From: Egaibacter sp046050465
GTDB lineage: Bacteria > Pseudomonadota > Gammaproteobacteria > Burkholderiales > Burkholderiaceae_C
Direction of reading: 5' to 3'
Assembly (NCBI GenBank): GCA_046050465.1
Contig: JBJOPS010000010.1
Span: 1-52,134, forward strand
Length of the DNA: 52,134 nt
A program made the translations under genes and the position numbers. The notes beneath the pieces were generated by a model that was given only the letters and a program-made list of their open reading frames with translations, did not search any database and was not told the origin of the DNA. Every line of letters begins with the position of its first letter. The first letter of the stretch is position 1. This document shows positions 7,593 through 17,277 of the stretch, piece by piece.

Positions 7593-8942
7593 CTAGCGAA
7601 GGTCACGTTCACGGCCGCGGGCGGCATCGCGTGAGCGGGCATCCACAGAGGGTAAAGTTGTTGCGGGAACGCCAGCAGGCGCCGTTGTCGCAGCACCCGC
7701 AGGGGCTGCGCCGACACCGCCGTTAGCCGGGCTGCCGGGCTGGGCCGTCATTTGCATGATCTTGTCCAGCGGGAGGTACAGCATATTCGACCCCTGGCGC
7801 GAATCCACCAGCACCTTGGTGGTATTGGCATAGATCTCCTGCATGGTGTCCAGATACATGCGGTCGCGGGTGACCTGCGGTGCTTTCTGGTACTCCATCA
7901 AAACCGACCGGAAACGCTGTGCATCGCCCTGTGCCTGCGCTATCACACGGGATTTGTAGGCATCTGCTTCTTCTTTCAGGCGTGCTGCGGAACCCACGGC
8001 ACGTGGCACGACGTCGTTGGCATAGGCCTGCGCATCGTTCTTGGCCCGCTCTCGCTCCTGACCCGCCTTGAGCACATCATCGAAAGAAGCCTGCACCTGC
8101 TCTGGAGGACGCACACCTCCCTGTTGCATATTGATCGCCACGACCTCGACGCCAACTTTGTAGCGATCCAGGATACTTTGCATCAGGGCCCTGACGCGCG
8201 GTGCAATTTGATCACGCTCTTCGGCCAGCGCATTGTCCATGCGCATTTTGCCAACGACCTCGCGGACAGCCGTTTCCGCTGCCTGCACAACGGCATCGCC
8301 GGGGTTGCGGCTCTCAAAAAGAAAAGCCCGGGCATCATTCAGGCGGTACTGCACCGCAAACTTGATCTCGACGATATTTTCGTCTTCGGTCAGCATGGCT
8401 GATTCCCGCAAACCGGTAGCTTTGATTACGGTGTCACGACCCACATCAACCGACCTGATTTGTGTCACAAAAATGGATTCGTGCTGCTGAATCGGATAAG
8501 GAAGGCGCCAGTTGAAACCAGCATTCACCGTGCTCCGGTATTTACCAAACTGGGTAATGACAGCCTGCTGGCCCTCTTGCACGATGAAGAAACCCGTACC
8601 CAGCCAGATCAACAAAACCACCGCAGCAATCAATCCACCGCCGATACCAGCACTTTTCATATCGGGCTGAAAACCGCCGCCCTTACCGCCGTCGCCGCCA
8701 CTTGAACCACGGCCCGATTTGCCAGACCCGCCGAAAAGGCCACTCAACTTGCGATTGAAATCACGCCAGAGTTCGTCCAGATCCGGTGGCCCCTGGTTAG
8801 GCGCCTTGTTGCGGTCACGTCCCCGGTTGTCAGGGGGCGGTGGCACAGGCTTTTCGCCCTCGGGTGGTTCTTGCGAAGACTGGCTGGCATCCGATGGTTT
8901 GTCATCACCACGGCCCCAGCGGGAATCGTTCAGATTAAACAT
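7593..8942 (-). CDS. hflK: HflK, modulator of FtsH protease
   Basis: HflK is the partner of HflC in the SPFH cage that encloses FtsH. The 449-residue product has a long Gly/Pro/charged cytoplasmic leader (about 1-98) and one membrane segment (about 100-121). An SPFH domain beginning VQEGQQAVITQFGKY follows, then a coiled region with EEADAYKSRVIAQAQGDAQRF and an Ala/Gly/Thr-rich tail. The ATG at 8942 is preferred over the frame opening at 9002 because AAGGGG lies just upstream and MFNLNDSRWGR is the usual start in this group. Downstream of hflX, upstream of hflC. Confidence 0.95.
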   Translation of the reverse strand: MFNLNDSRWGRGDDKPSDASQSSQEPPEGEKPVPPPPDNRGRDRNKAPNQGPPDLDELWRDFNRKLSGLFGGSGKSGRGSSGGDGGKGGGFQPDMKSAGIGGGLIAAVVLLIWLGTGFFIVQEGQQAVITQFGKYRSTVNAGFNWRLPYPIQQHESIFVTQIRSVDVGRDTVIKATGLRESAMLTEDENIVEIKFAVQYRLNDARAFLFESRNPGDAVVQAAETAVREVVGKMRMDNALAEERDQIAPRVRALMQSILDRYKVGVEVVAINMQQGGVRPPEQVQASFDDVLKAGQERERAKNDAQAYANDVVPRAVGSAARLKEEADAYKSRVIAQAQGDAQRFRSVLMEYQKAPQVTRDRMYLDTMQEIYANTTKVLVDSRQGSNMLYLPLDKIMQMTAQPGSPANGGVGAAPAGAATTAPAGVPATTLPSVDARSRDAARGRERDLR

Positions 8943-9020
8943 GCCCCTTATCCGGCCGGGGATCGCGCCCCAGGCAGCGGTGCGGAATTGGAGTTTCATC
9001 ACTTTTTCTCTTGTATGTCG

Positions 9021-10181
9021 TTACCGGATTGTGCCCAAGTCGGGCACAGCCTCATGGCTCTCGGGGGAATAATCCCCAACTATAACGGTGGCGTTGCGAG
9101 CCGCATCAGCCAGAAGCTGTCTCAGGGCGGGCACGCCTTCGCCCGTGCGGGCGCTGGCAAAAACCCGCTTAACCTGTTGTCCATCAGTTTCAAACATATC
9201 CTGAAGATGCAGCGGTCGCCGCTCCATTTCAAGCCCGTCGATCTTGTTGAAGACGATTATTTGCGGAATATCCGCAGCGCCAATTTCGGCCAGAACACGC
9301 TGAACCTCGGCAATTTGCTCGGGATAGCCGGGATTGGACGCGTCCACCACATGCAGTAGCAGGTCTGCATCAACCGCCTCCTGCAAAGTCGCCTGAAAAG
9401 CATTAATCAGGCCGTGAGGCAGATCACGAATGAATCCTACGGTGTCGGACAGCGAAGCCAGGCGGGCACCTTCACCCAGATACAGCTGCCGGGTCGTGGT
9501 ATCCAGCGTGGCGAACAGCTGGTCAGCCGCGTAGGCACGAGCTTTGACCAACGCGTTGAAAAGCGTGGACTTGCCAGCGTTGGTATAGCCGACCAGTGAT
9601 ATGTTGAACGCTTCCCGGCGCTCGCGTTGCCGCCGCTGGGTCTGGCGCTGGCGCTTGACCTTGGTCAAACGTTCCTTGGTCCGTTTGATGCTTTCGCCAA
9701 TCATCCGGCGGTCCAATTCGATCTGCTTCTCACCAGGGCCGCCGCGCACACCAACACCGCCGGTCTGACGTTCCAGGTGAGACCAGCGACGCACCAAACG
9801 GGTGCTCAGGTATTGCAGGCGCGCCAACTCGACTTGCAGCTTGCCCTCATGGCTTCTGGCCCGCTGGGCGAAGATTTCCAATATCAGCAATGTCCGGTCA
9901 TTGACCGGCAATTCCAGATGGCGCTCCAGATTACGTTGCTGGGCCGGACTCAGGCCCTGGTCAAAAAGCACTTCCATGGCGCCCAACTGCATGGCAAGCA
10001 GCTTGATCTCGTCAGCTTTGCCACTGCCAACAAAAAGCGCTGCGTCGGGTGCTTTTCGCTTGCAGGTGACACGGGCAACAGGAGTCAATCCGGCGGTTTG
10101 AGCCAGCAACCCCAACTCTTCAAGGTCTTTGTCGAAATGGGGCAATCCCAAATCAACACCAACCAGTACAGCTGGAATCAA
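9021..10181 (-). CDS. hflX: Ribosome-associated GTPase HflX
   Basis: HflX is a translational GTPase that splits or rescues stalled 70S ribosomes, notably after heat stress. The 386-residue product has the N-terminal HflX domain with GSGKADEIK and the Arg-rich linker (about 165-190). The Walker A motif GYTNAGKST is at 198-206, DTVGFIRDLPH forms switch II and NKID is the base-recognition motif. The first in-frame start is TTG at 10179-10181, three bases after the hfq stop. No better ATG precedes conserved sequence, so a weak TTG start coupled to hfq is likely. The C-terminus is short compared with enterobacterial HflX. Confidence 0.93.
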   Translation of the reverse strand: MIPAVLVGVDLGLPHFDKDLEELGLLAQTAGLTPVARVTCKRKAPDAALFVGSGKADEIKLLAMQLGAMEVLFDQGLSPAQQRNLERHLELPVNDRTLLILEIFAQRARSHEGKLQVELARLQYLSTRLVRRWSHLERQTGGVGVRGGPGEKQIELDRRMIGESIKRTKERLTKVKRQRQTQRRQRERREAFNISLVGYTNAGKSTLFNALVKARAYAADQLFATLDTTTRQLYLGEGARLASLSDTVGFIRDLPHGLINAFQATLQEAVDADLLLHVVDASNPGYPEQIAEVQRVLAEIGAADIPQIIVFNKIDGLEMERRPLHLQDMFETDGQQVKRVFASARTGEGVPALRQLLADAARNATVIVGDYSPESHEAVPDLGTIR

Positions 10182-10184
10182 TGG

Positions 10185-10433
10185 TCAGGCGGCGGCGGGA
10201 GCATCGCTCTCACCGGTAGAGAAATTCACCGCACGCCCAGGGACGATGGTGGAAATGGCGTGTTTGTAGACCATTTGGGTGACGGTATTGCGCAGCAATA
10301 CAACGTACTGGTCGAACGACTCGATCTGTCCCTGCAACTTGATTCCGTTGACCAGGTAGATGGATACCGGAACGTGTTCCCTGCGCAGGGTGTTGAGAAA
10401 CGGGTCTTGCAGTAACTGCCCTTTGTTGTTCAC
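10185..10433 (-). CDS. hfq: RNA chaperone Hfq
   Basis: Hfq forms a hexameric ring that pairs small RNAs with mRNAs. The 82-residue product carries the Sm1 core (QDPFLNTLRREHVPVSIYLV, then NGIKLQGQIESFDQYVVLL) and the Sm2 motif in VYKHAIST, with a short acidic/Ala C-terminal tail. I place the start at GTG 10433. The resulting N-terminus (MNNKGQLLQDPF) is the family form and GGAG lies six bases upstream. The longer frame opens with TTG at 10451. Upstream is der after 111 bases; downstream is hflX after three bases. Confidence 0.95.
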   Translation of the reverse strand: MNNKGQLLQDPFLNTLRREHVPVSIYLVNGIKLQGQIESFDQYVVLLRNTVTQMVYKHAISTIVPGRAVNFSTGESDAPAAA

Positions 10434-10544
10434 GATATTCTCCGTGTTCAAGAAGTGATGAAGCTGTCACGATACCACAGCAGCTCCACACACTTTGCAC
10501 CGTTGCGGTATTTTGACAAAAACGCAGACAAATCGGGGCACCGC

Positions 10545-11891
10545 TTAGTCGTCATCTTTGCCGGCGTAGGGGTTTTGGGACGACTTCATCTGGATGCGCA
10601 AAGGCGTGCCAACCAGGTCGAATTCCTTGCGAAAACGCCCTTCAAGGAAACGTTTGTAGGCTTCAGTCACGTGTTCCAGCGAGTTGCCGTGAATGATGAT
10701 GATGGGTGGATTCATGCCGCCCTGATGCGCATAGCGCAATTTGGGGCGGAACATGCCGGAACGTTTGGGACTCTGAAACTGCACGGCTTCCAGCAACAAA
10801 CGGGTGAGGATGGGTGTCGACATCTTGCAGTTGGCTGCCTTGTAAGCCTGCGCGATGGACGCCCACAAAGGCCCCAAACCTTGCCGCTTCTGCGCTGAAA
10901 TAAAGTGCATCGCAGCGAACTTTAGAAACGGGAGCCTGGTTTCTATGGAACGTTTCACCAACTCGCGCTGATATTCATCCTCCAGTGCGTCCCATTTGTT
11001 GATGGCCAACACCACGGCGCGACCACTTTCCAGGATGTAGCCTGCGATATGGGCATCCTGATCAGTAACGCCCTGAGTGGCGTCAATCAGAAGCAAGACG
11101 ACATTGGCAGACTCGATGGCCTGCAGTGTCTTGACGACGGAGAACTTCTCTATCGCCTCAAAGACCTTGCCGCGGCGCCGCAGACCGGCCGTATCCACCA
11201 ATTCAAACCGCTGGCCGTTGCGCTCGAACGGGACTGAAATCGCATCTCGTGTGGTGCCCGGCAGATCGAACGCGACCAGACGCTCTTCACCCAGCCAGGT
11301 GTTGATCAAAGTTGATTTGCCAACGTTGGGCCGCCCTGCGACCGCGAGTTTGATGACACCGCTGTCAACGCTTTCATCCGCGTCTTCGGGTTCATTCAGT
11401 TTTAGTTGCTCCAGCGCGAGATCAACCAGAGAGCGAACACCTTCACCGTGCGCGGCAGAAACCGGTAGAACCTCACCCAGGCCCAACTCAAAAAACTCGC
11501 CTAGCTGTGCGCCTTCACGCAAACCCTCCGCTTTGTTGGCAACCAGCAAACAGGGTTTGCCCAACCGGCGAAGGTAATTGGCAATGTCGTGATCCTGAGC
11601 GGAAACACCTGCGCGTGCATCAACGACAAAAATAACCACGTCAGCTTCAGCCACAGCCTGACGGGTTTGTTTGGCCATTTCCTTGTAAATGCCACTTGTG
11701 GCATCGGGCTCAAATCCGCCGGTGTCAATAACGATGAATTCGTGTTTGCCCTGTCTGGCGTTTCCATAGTGACGATCTCGCGTCAGTCCCGCATAGTCAG
11801 CAACGATGGCGTCGCGACTCTTGGTCATGCGGTTGAACAGCGTCGACTTGCCTACGTTGGGGCGCCCTACCAAGGCCAGTACGGGTTTCAT
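10545..11891 (-). CDS. der: Ribosome-assembly GTPase Der (EngA)
   Basis: Der is a double GTPase needed for late 50S subunit assembly. Both G domains are visible: GRPNVGKST at 9-17 with DTGGFEPD and NKAEG, and GRPNVGKST at 186-194 with DTAGLRRRGK and NKWD. A C-terminal KH-like domain (about 355-448) follows. The ATG at 11891 gives the standard MKPVLALVGRPN start; the frame opens nine bases earlier with TTG. It lies 18 bases after the bamB stop, keeping the common bamB-der pair. Confidence 0.97.
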   Translation of the reverse strand: MKPVLALVGRPNVGKSTLFNRMTKSRDAIVADYAGLTRDRHYGNARQGKHEFIVIDTGGFEPDATSGIYKEMAKQTRQAVAEADVVIFVVDARAGVSAQDHDIANYLRRLGKPCLLVANKAEGLREGAQLGEFFELGLGEVLPVSAAHGEGVRSLVDLALEQLKLNEPEDADESVDSGVIKLAVAGRPNVGKSTLINTWLGEERLVAFDLPGTTRDAISVPFERNGQRFELVDTAGLRRRGKVFEAIEKFSVVKTLQAIESANVVLLLIDATQGVTDQDAHIAGYILESGRAVVLAINKWDALEDEYQRELVKRSIETRLPFLKFAAMHFISAQKRQGLGPLWASIAQAYKAANCKMSTPILTRLLLEAVQFQSPKRSGMFRPKLRYAHQGGMNPPIIIIHGNSLEHVTEAYKRFLEGRFRKEFDLVGTPLRIQMKSSQNPYAGKDDD

Positions 11892-11909
11892 CAGATCCAA
11901 TCAGCAAAT

Positions 11910-13052
11910 TTACTCAGGCTTGAAGCCAAAGATCCCGCCATTGCGGGTGACAACAATCAGAGCGCCGCCAACCAGAACCGGCGCGGTCACAATGGCCGAG
12001 CCATCTGTTGGCAAACGGTTCAACGGCGAACCATCTTCGCGTGAGAGGAAATGCACCAATCCGGACGCGTCACCAACAGCAACAGAACGCCCGATGGCAA
12101 GAGGAGTAGACAGCCCGCGGTAGCGTAATCGCTCAGAAGCCCAGACACGCTGGCCATCGGTACGCCGCCACGCCACCACCTTTCCGTCGCTCTCGGTACC
12201 AAACACAAACTTCTCATCACCGCTTAGACCCACAGCACCAGAGGCGGGCTTCGACCACAGCAAAGTACCGCGAGTGGCATTAACGCATCCCACAGCCGCC
12301 TGGAAGGCACGAACACACACCACATTGGCTTCGCGGTCCACACCGGCCACCAGATCGACCAATCGCTCAATTTCATTGGTTCCGCGCGGCGAGGCGATAG
12401 GGACCTCCCATCGAATGGAACCATCCTGCGGACTCATGCCAACCAATCGGCCGACCAGCCCCGCCACCAGCGTGTCGCCAACGGCCAGCAGCACCCCCGC
12501 CTGGCGCAGCACCAAGGCATCTCCCGTACGCTGCTGAATCCACAATTTACGCCCTGACCTGGCATCAAAGGCCACTACAGAACGGTCAGCAAGCAGCACG
12601 AAAACGCGCTCTCCAGCCACCAGCGGCGCGGTAAATCCCTGCGCAGCCAATTTTTGGCGCCAGGCTTCTTTACCTGAATCCAGAACGATGAGCTCGTTAC
12701 CCCGACTGATCACCGCGGCAAATACGCCATCGCCACCAACCCCGGCAGCCAGATCGGTAGACAGGTTAGCCCGCCAGATGTCCGCGCCTGTACGCGCATC
12801 AATCGACTGCAAAATGCCACCGGCGCTCGCAACAGTAACTGTAGTACCGACGACTTTGACGTCAAGAGGGAAGCTGACTTCACCCGTTCTGGCTGACCAT
12901 GCCTGGCGGATGCCCAACAAGGCCGTGTTGGATTCCAGTTCTGCCGGTTTGGGGCCGTCCGGCCCGCTGGCACATCCTGCCAGTGCAAGGACTACCAGGC
13001 AGAAGGCAACCAGCTTGACACTGGAAAGCCCGCGAACGTTGAAAAATTTCAC
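11910..13052 (-). CDS. bamB: Outer-membrane assembly lipoprotein BamB
   Basis: BamB is the beta-propeller lipoprotein of the BAM complex that inserts beta-barrel proteins into the outer membrane. The 380-residue product has a lipoprotein signal with lipobox LAGC and lipidated Cys27. PQQ-like blades with recurring patterns such as LQSIDARTGADIWR, VVAFDARSGRKLWIQ and GMSPQDGSIRWEVP follow. Its start overlaps the stop of the preceding yfgM-like gene by four bases, which suggests translational coupling. BamD is encoded nearby at 23053-23859. Confidence 0.95.
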   Translation of the reverse strand: MKFFNVRGLSSVKLVAFCLVVLALAGCASGPDGPKPAELESNTALLGIRQAWSARTGEVSFPLDVKVVGTTVTVASAGGILQSIDARTGADIWRANLSTDLAAGVGGDGVFAAVISRGNELIVLDSGKEAWRQKLAAQGFTAPLVAGERVFVLLADRSVVAFDARSGRKLWIQQRTGDALVLRQAGVLLAVGDTLVAGLVGRLVGMSPQDGSIRWEVPIASPRGTNEIERLVDLVAGVDREANVVCVRAFQAAVGCVNATRGTLLWSKPASGAVGLSGDEKFVFGTESDGKVVAWRRTDGQRVWASERLRYRGLSTPLAIGRSVAVGDASGLVHFLSREDGSPLNRLPTDGSAIVTAPVLVGGALIVVTRNGGIFGFKPE

Positions 13053-13717
13053 TTCCTGGGCTCCGTTTCAACAGGTTGAGGGTTCACGCCCAAAGCGTTG
13101 AGCTTAACTTCGATCAATCGCCGGTATTCGATCCGGTCCTCCAGACCTTTGTATGCCATTAGATAGACTGCCTTAGCCTCTGAGGGCTTCCCCTGCAACA
13201 CCAGGATATCCCCACGACGATCTGCAGCGAGTGCCTGAAAATGCCCGGGGTATTCACGCGCGAGCAACGTCAGCGCCTCATCGTATGCTTTCGAATCAAC
13301 CAGAATGCCGGCCAGGCGAAGTCGGGCAATCGCCTGATACCCCTCATCAGGCGACTTTTCAGCAACCCAGGTCAGCGCTGATTTAGCTGCATCCGCTTTG
13401 CCAGCCTCGTAATTGACCTTGGCAACGAGTAAACCGGCCTGTTGCGCATACGTCGTCCCCGGAAACTTGTCCCGCATGTCAGCAAAGGCACGTTCAACCC
13501 TGGACAAATCACCCGCCTGAACAACACGCTCCACCTCGTCAAACAAGGCCGAGGCCTGTGCGGCCTGCTTACGTTGCCAGTACTGGTAAAAATTCCAGCT
13601 GGCAAAAGCGCCCAGAACAGCAATGAGAACCCAGGTAGTCAGATTGCCATACTGCTTCCAGAAATGCTTGATTGAATCGAGTTGTTCCTGCTCTTCAAGA
13701 GCGAGATGATTTGCCAT
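13049..13717 (-). CDS. yfgM: YfgM-like tetratricopeptide membrane protein
   Basis: A 222-residue bitopic inner-membrane protein of the YfgM family, which associates with the SecYEG/PpiD translocon in Escherichia coli. The cytoplasmic N-terminus includes EEQEQLDSIKHFWKQYGN. One membrane segment (about 29-47) is followed by a periplasmic tetratricopeptide-like helical region containing AFADMRDKFPGTTYAQQAGL and ALAADRRGDILVLQGKPSEA. The gene lies between hisS and bamB, its usual place, with a four-base overlap into bamB. The exact role in this organism is inferred from the family. Confidence 0.9.
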   Translation of the reverse strand: MANHLALEEQEQLDSIKHFWKQYGNLTTWVLIAVLGAFASWNFYQYWQRKQAAQASALFDEVERVVQAGDLSRVERAFADMRDKFPGTTYAQQAGLLVAKVNYEAGKADAAKSALTWVAEKSPDEGYQAIARLRLAGILVDSKAYDEALTLLAREYPGHFQALAADRRGDILVLQGKPSEAKAVYLMAYKGLEDRIEYRRLIEVKLNALGVNPQPVETEPRK

Positions 13718-13729
13718 GGCGTATTTCGG

Positions 13730-15043
13730 TTAGGTGGCAGATTGTAGAGTCGCTGCCCAATGCGGGATGTTATCCAGTGAACGGATAAATTGCGTGCCGC
13801 GGCCATCGCGCAGCGACTTCACGGCAACTTCATTTCGGGATAGCTCGTCAGGGCCAAAAACAACCGCAAAGCGTGCACCGCTGCTGTCCGCCCGTTTGAA
13901 CTGGGATTTCATGCTGCCCATGCCCTCTCCCGATGCAGCATGCATTTGCACGCTGAGACCTGCGCCCCGGAGAGCCTGTAACGCTTTCAGCGCCAAAGGA
14001 AGCGCGGCACTGTCAGGGATGACAGCGTAGGCGTCAGGAACGGGAGAAGCAACAGCACCACTTTGCACTTTCACGAGTTCAAGAACCCGCTCAATACCCA
14101 TGCCCCAGCCCACCGCAGGTGTGGGTTTGCCGCCGAGCGCTTCGAACAACCCGTCATAGCGACCACCACCGCAAAGGGTTCCCTGGGCACCCAGTTCATC
14201 GGTAATGAACTCGAATACCGTGTGGCTGTAGTAGTCCAGTCCACGGACCTGCCTCGGATTGACACTCCATGCCACGCCACAGGAAGTCAACAGGGTCTTC
14301 ACCATATCAAAGTGCTTGAGGGACGCCTCCCCCAAATAGCTTAGAAGTGTGGGGGCACCCTGAACCATTTCCTGCATGGCAGGGCTCTTGGTATCGAGAA
14401 TCCGCAACGGGTTAGTCCGCAAACGGCGCTGGGCATCGGCATCCAGTAAACCTGCGTGCCTCTCAAAATAGGCAATCAATGCAGCCCGATGAACCTGACG
14501 CTCTGCAGGCACCCCCAGACTGTTGATCTCCACCCGCACGTTGCACAAACCCAGACGCTGGAGCAACTGCCAGGCTACCAGCATCAACTCTGTATCCACC
14601 TCCGGGCCAGAGAACCCCAGCGCCTCTGCACCCAACTGATAGAACTGGCGGTAACGACCCCGTTGCGGACGCTCGTGGCGGAACATGGGGCCCATGTAAA
14701 ACAGGCGTTTCCCGCCGTCATAAGTCAGGTTGTGCTCGATCGCAGCCCTGACCACACCAGGCGTGTTCTCAGGCCGCAAGGTAAGCTGCTCTCCGTTCAG
14801 ACGGTCTTCGAAAGAGTACATCTCTTTCTCAACGATGTCGGTTGTATCGCCAGTTCCTTTGACAAACAAAGGGGTGTACTCGACGATCGGTGTACGGATG
14901 CTCCGGTAGGCATAGGCCCCCATCAAATCACGCACATGCTGCTCAAACCATTCCCATTGCGCGGAATCAGGCGGCAAAATATCGTTCATGCCCTTGACGG
15001 CACTCAGGCGCTCTGCTCTCACGGCAGTCTTTTTTTCATTCAT
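13730..15043 (-). CDS. hisS: Histidine-tRNA ligase
   Basis: HisS charges tRNA-His. The 437-residue class II synthetase shows motif 1 (YRSIRTPIVEYTPLF), TLRPENTPGVVRA, motif 2 (FRHERPQRGRYRQFYQLG), the histidine-binding RGLDYYSHTVFEF and motif 3 (AVGWGMGIERVLE). A C-terminal anticodon-binding domain (about 335-425) is present, which separates it from the HisZ paralogue at 5256-6404. The ATG at 15043 lies six bases after the ispG stop, so the two are probably cotranscribed. Confidence 0.97.
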   Translation of the reverse strand: MNEKKTAVRAERLSAVKGMNDILPPDSAQWEWFEQHVRDLMGAYAYRSIRTPIVEYTPLFVKGTGDTTDIVEKEMYSFEDRLNGEQLTLRPENTPGVVRAAIEHNLTYDGGKRLFYMGPMFRHERPQRGRYRQFYQLGAEALGFSGPEVDTELMLVAWQLLQRLGLCNVRVEINSLGVPAERQVHRAALIAYFERHAGLLDADAQRRLRTNPLRILDTKSPAMQEMVQGAPTLLSYLGEASLKHFDMVKTLLTSCGVAWSVNPRQVRGLDYYSHTVFEFITDELGAQGTLCGGGRYDGLFEALGGKPTPAVGWGMGIERVLELVKVQSGAVASPVPDAYAVIPDSAALPLALKALQALRGAGLSVQMHAASGEGMGSMKSQFKRADSSGARFAVVFGPDELSRNEVAVKSLRDGRGTQFIRSLDNIPHWAATLQSAT

Positions 15044-15049
15044 GAATTT

Positions 15050-16321
15050 TCAACCCGCTTCAGCGTCCGCCGTGCCAAATCGATTCTCGATGTAGTTCTC
15101 GACGATTTTGTGAAATTCGGTTGCGATGGAGTCCCCCCGCAATGTCATGCGCTTTTCTCCATCAATAAACACGGGGGCCGCTGGTGCTTCTCCTGTGCCG
15201 GGCAGGCTGATGCCGATGTCAGCATGTTTGCTCTCCCCAGGGCCATTGACAATACAACCCATCACCGCCACCTTGAGCGTCTCAACGCCAGGATATTTTT
15301 CCCGCCAGACCGGCATTTTCTCCCGTAGAAAATCATCAATTTGCTTGGTCAGTTCCTGGAAGGTTGTACTGGTTGTTCTTCCACAACCCGGGCATGCAGT
15401 GACGCTGGGCACAAAGGTCCGGAGCCCCAGGGCCTGAAGAATTTCCGATGCAATGACAACTTCCTGGGTTCTCGCACCGCCGGGTTCGGGTGTCAGCGAC
15501 ACTCTTATCGTATCTCCAATACCTTCCTGCAAAAGAACAGACAATGCAGCCGCCGAGGCCACCGTACCCTTGGTCCCCATACCAGCTTCGGTCAGACCTA
15601 GATGAAGTGCATGGTCGCAACGTCTGGCAAGTTCGCGATACACGGAAATCAGATCCTGCACGCCACTTACTTTGCATGAAAGGATGATCTGCTTTCCATC
15701 CATACCCATTTCTTCCGCGCGTCGTGCCGACGATATGGCTGATGTGATCAATGCCTCATACATGACCTGTCTGGCGTCCCAAGGCAAGGCTCTCAAACTA
15801 TTTTCATCCATGAGACTGGCCAGCAACTCCTGATCCAGACTTCCCCAGTTCACGCCAATACGGACAGGTTTTTCCCACCGCATGGCAGCATCAATCATCT
15901 GGCCAAATTGCCGATCATGCTTGTCACCTTTGCCAACATTACCCGGATTGATACGGTATTTGGACAAGGCCTGAGCGCATGCAGGGAATTCGGTCAGCAG
16001 GCGATGCCCGTTATAGTGAAAGTCGCCAATCAGCGGAACATCAATGCCCATCCTGTCCAGTTGTTCCCGAATGTAGGGAACTGCCTGCGCAGCTTCAGGC
16101 GTATTAACCGTGATACGAACCATCTCCGACCCGGCCAACGCCAGTTCTTTGACCTGAATAGCAGTTCCCACAGCATCTTCGGTATCGGTATTGGTCATCG
16201 ATTGAACGCGAACAGGTGCCTGGCCACCCAGAGTCACGATTCTGGAGCCCCACGCCACACTAGCTTGCCTGGAGCGCCGCGCCTTGGGCGCCACCACCTC
16301 AATTGGGAAACAAGAATCCAC
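15050..16321 (-). CDS. ispG: 4-hydroxy-3-methylbut-2-en-1-yl diphosphate synthase
   Basis: IspG (GcpE) is the iron-sulfur enzyme of the penultimate MEP-pathway step, converting cyclic MEcPP to HMBPP. The 423-residue product has the TIM-barrel start VRVQSMTNTDTEDAVGT and RINPGNVGKGDKHDRQF. The cluster cysteines are in TACPGCGRTT and VMGCIVNGPGESKHADIG. The start is GTG at 16319-16321, and its last base pair is shared with the TAG stop of the rodZ-like gene (TAGTG), which implies translational coupling. Length is normal for the beta-proteobacterial form. Confidence 0.96.
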   Translation of the reverse strand: MDSCFPIEVVAPKARRSRQASVAWGSRIVTLGGQAPVRVQSMTNTDTEDAVGTAIQVKELALAGSEMVRITVNTPEAAQAVPYIREQLDRMGIDVPLIGDFHYNGHRLLTEFPACAQALSKYRINPGNVGKGDKHDRQFGQMIDAAMRWEKPVRIGVNWGSLDQELLASLMDENSLRALPWDARQVMYEALITSAISSARRAEEMGMDGKQIILSCKVSGVQDLISVYRELARRCDHALHLGLTEAGMGTKGTVASAAALSVLLQEGIGDTIRVSLTPEPGGARTQEVVIASEILQALGLRTFVPSVTACPGCGRTTSTTFQELTKQIDDFLREKMPVWREKYPGVETLKVAVMGCIVNGPGESKHADIGISLPGTGEAPAAPVFIDGEKRMTLRGDSIATEFHKIVENYIENRFGTADAEAG

Positions 16322-17277
16322 TACTTCACCTCGAACCTTGCAACGTTGTCCCTGACAATCCGGCTCAGGTCATAGTCTTTGCCACGCACCTGAACTTCCG
16401 TGTTGTCTGCCCGCCCCACCACGACCGACAGAGGCAGGACGCCAGATGCTCCAATGACCTCACCAGCGGCCAAGGTCTTGCGCACCTGAACAACGCCACG
16501 TCCATCCGTTACTTCAACCCAGGAAGTTCCTTTGGCCTTCAGTACAACCAGCCCTTCGGGCAAGCCGCTCACCTGCATCGGGGTCACAACCTTGGTTGTC
16601 AAAAGTGTTGCCGCCGAAGCACCTGAAACCGGCACCTCACTGACTCCCGCCGCCGGCGCAACAGCAAGAGCCACAGCAACGCTGGCGGTCGTCTGCGGCA
16701 AGCTCGAGGATACTTCAAGAAATGGCCTGGAAACCAATGCTGGAGTTTCTGCAATAACCGACGCAACAGCGGGCTCCACTGCTCTCTGCCCAGGCATTGA
16801 GGCCAGAGGAATGTCTTTTCCTGTCTGCATCGAAGGAAACAGGATCATGATCAACGCAGCTACAAGCAGGGCCAACACCATCAAAACAACTGGTCTGGAC
16901 AGCTTGTCCAGGGCTGAACTGTGTACCCGTTCGCCCGGAGCGTGAAACGGAATACTCATGCTCTGCTCAACCGGTTGTAGACGCGGTACCACATTCAGCG
17001 GCAAGCGCTCCAGTATTGGCACCGGATCGACTTTCAGAGCCCGGCACATGCTGGAAGCAAGCGCACGGGCAAAAACCGCATCCGGCAACAAGTCAAGTCG
17101 ATCACTCTCAAGCGCCTCCAGTTTCTTGAGCGGCACTTTAATGGCGACCGCCAGTGCGGCAACATGCAAACCAGCTGCCTCCCGCGCCTGCCTAAGCAGG
17201 GCTCCCGCCGAAATTTGAGGAGCAGACGGCACAGCGTGGGCTTTATCAACATCCATCAGGAGACTGCTCTCACTCAT
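16321..17277 (-). CDS. rodZ: RodZ-like helix-turn-helix membrane protein
   Basis: A RodZ-family protein. A cytoplasmic Xre-type helix-turn-helix (about 22-90, GALLRQAREAAGLHVAALAV to LESDRLDLLPDAVFARALAS) leads to a membrane segment (about 130-148). A low-complexity Ala/Ser/Val periplasmic region follows, then a C-terminal DUF4115 domain (SWVEVTDGRGVVQVRKTLAAGEV). RodZ links MreB to the cell-shape machinery. I use the ATG at 17277, which overlaps the pilW stop by eight bases and has GGGGTG upstream. Position between pilW and ispG is the usual one. Confidence 0.88.
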   Translation of the reverse strand: MSESSLLMDVDKAHAVPSAPQISAGALLRQAREAAGLHVAALAVAIKVPLKKLEALESDRLDLLPDAVFARALASSMCRALKVDPVPILERLPLNVVPRLQPVEQSMSIPFHAPGERVHSSALDKLSRPVVLMVLALLVAALIMILFPSMQTGKDIPLASMPGQRAVEPAVASVIAETPALVSRPFLEVSSSLPQTTASVAVALAVAPAAGVSEVPVSGASAATLLTTKVVTPMQVSGLPEGLVVLKAKGTSWVEVTDGRGVVQVRKTLAAGEVIGASGVLPLSVVVGRADNTEVQVRGKDYDLSRIVRDNVARFEVK

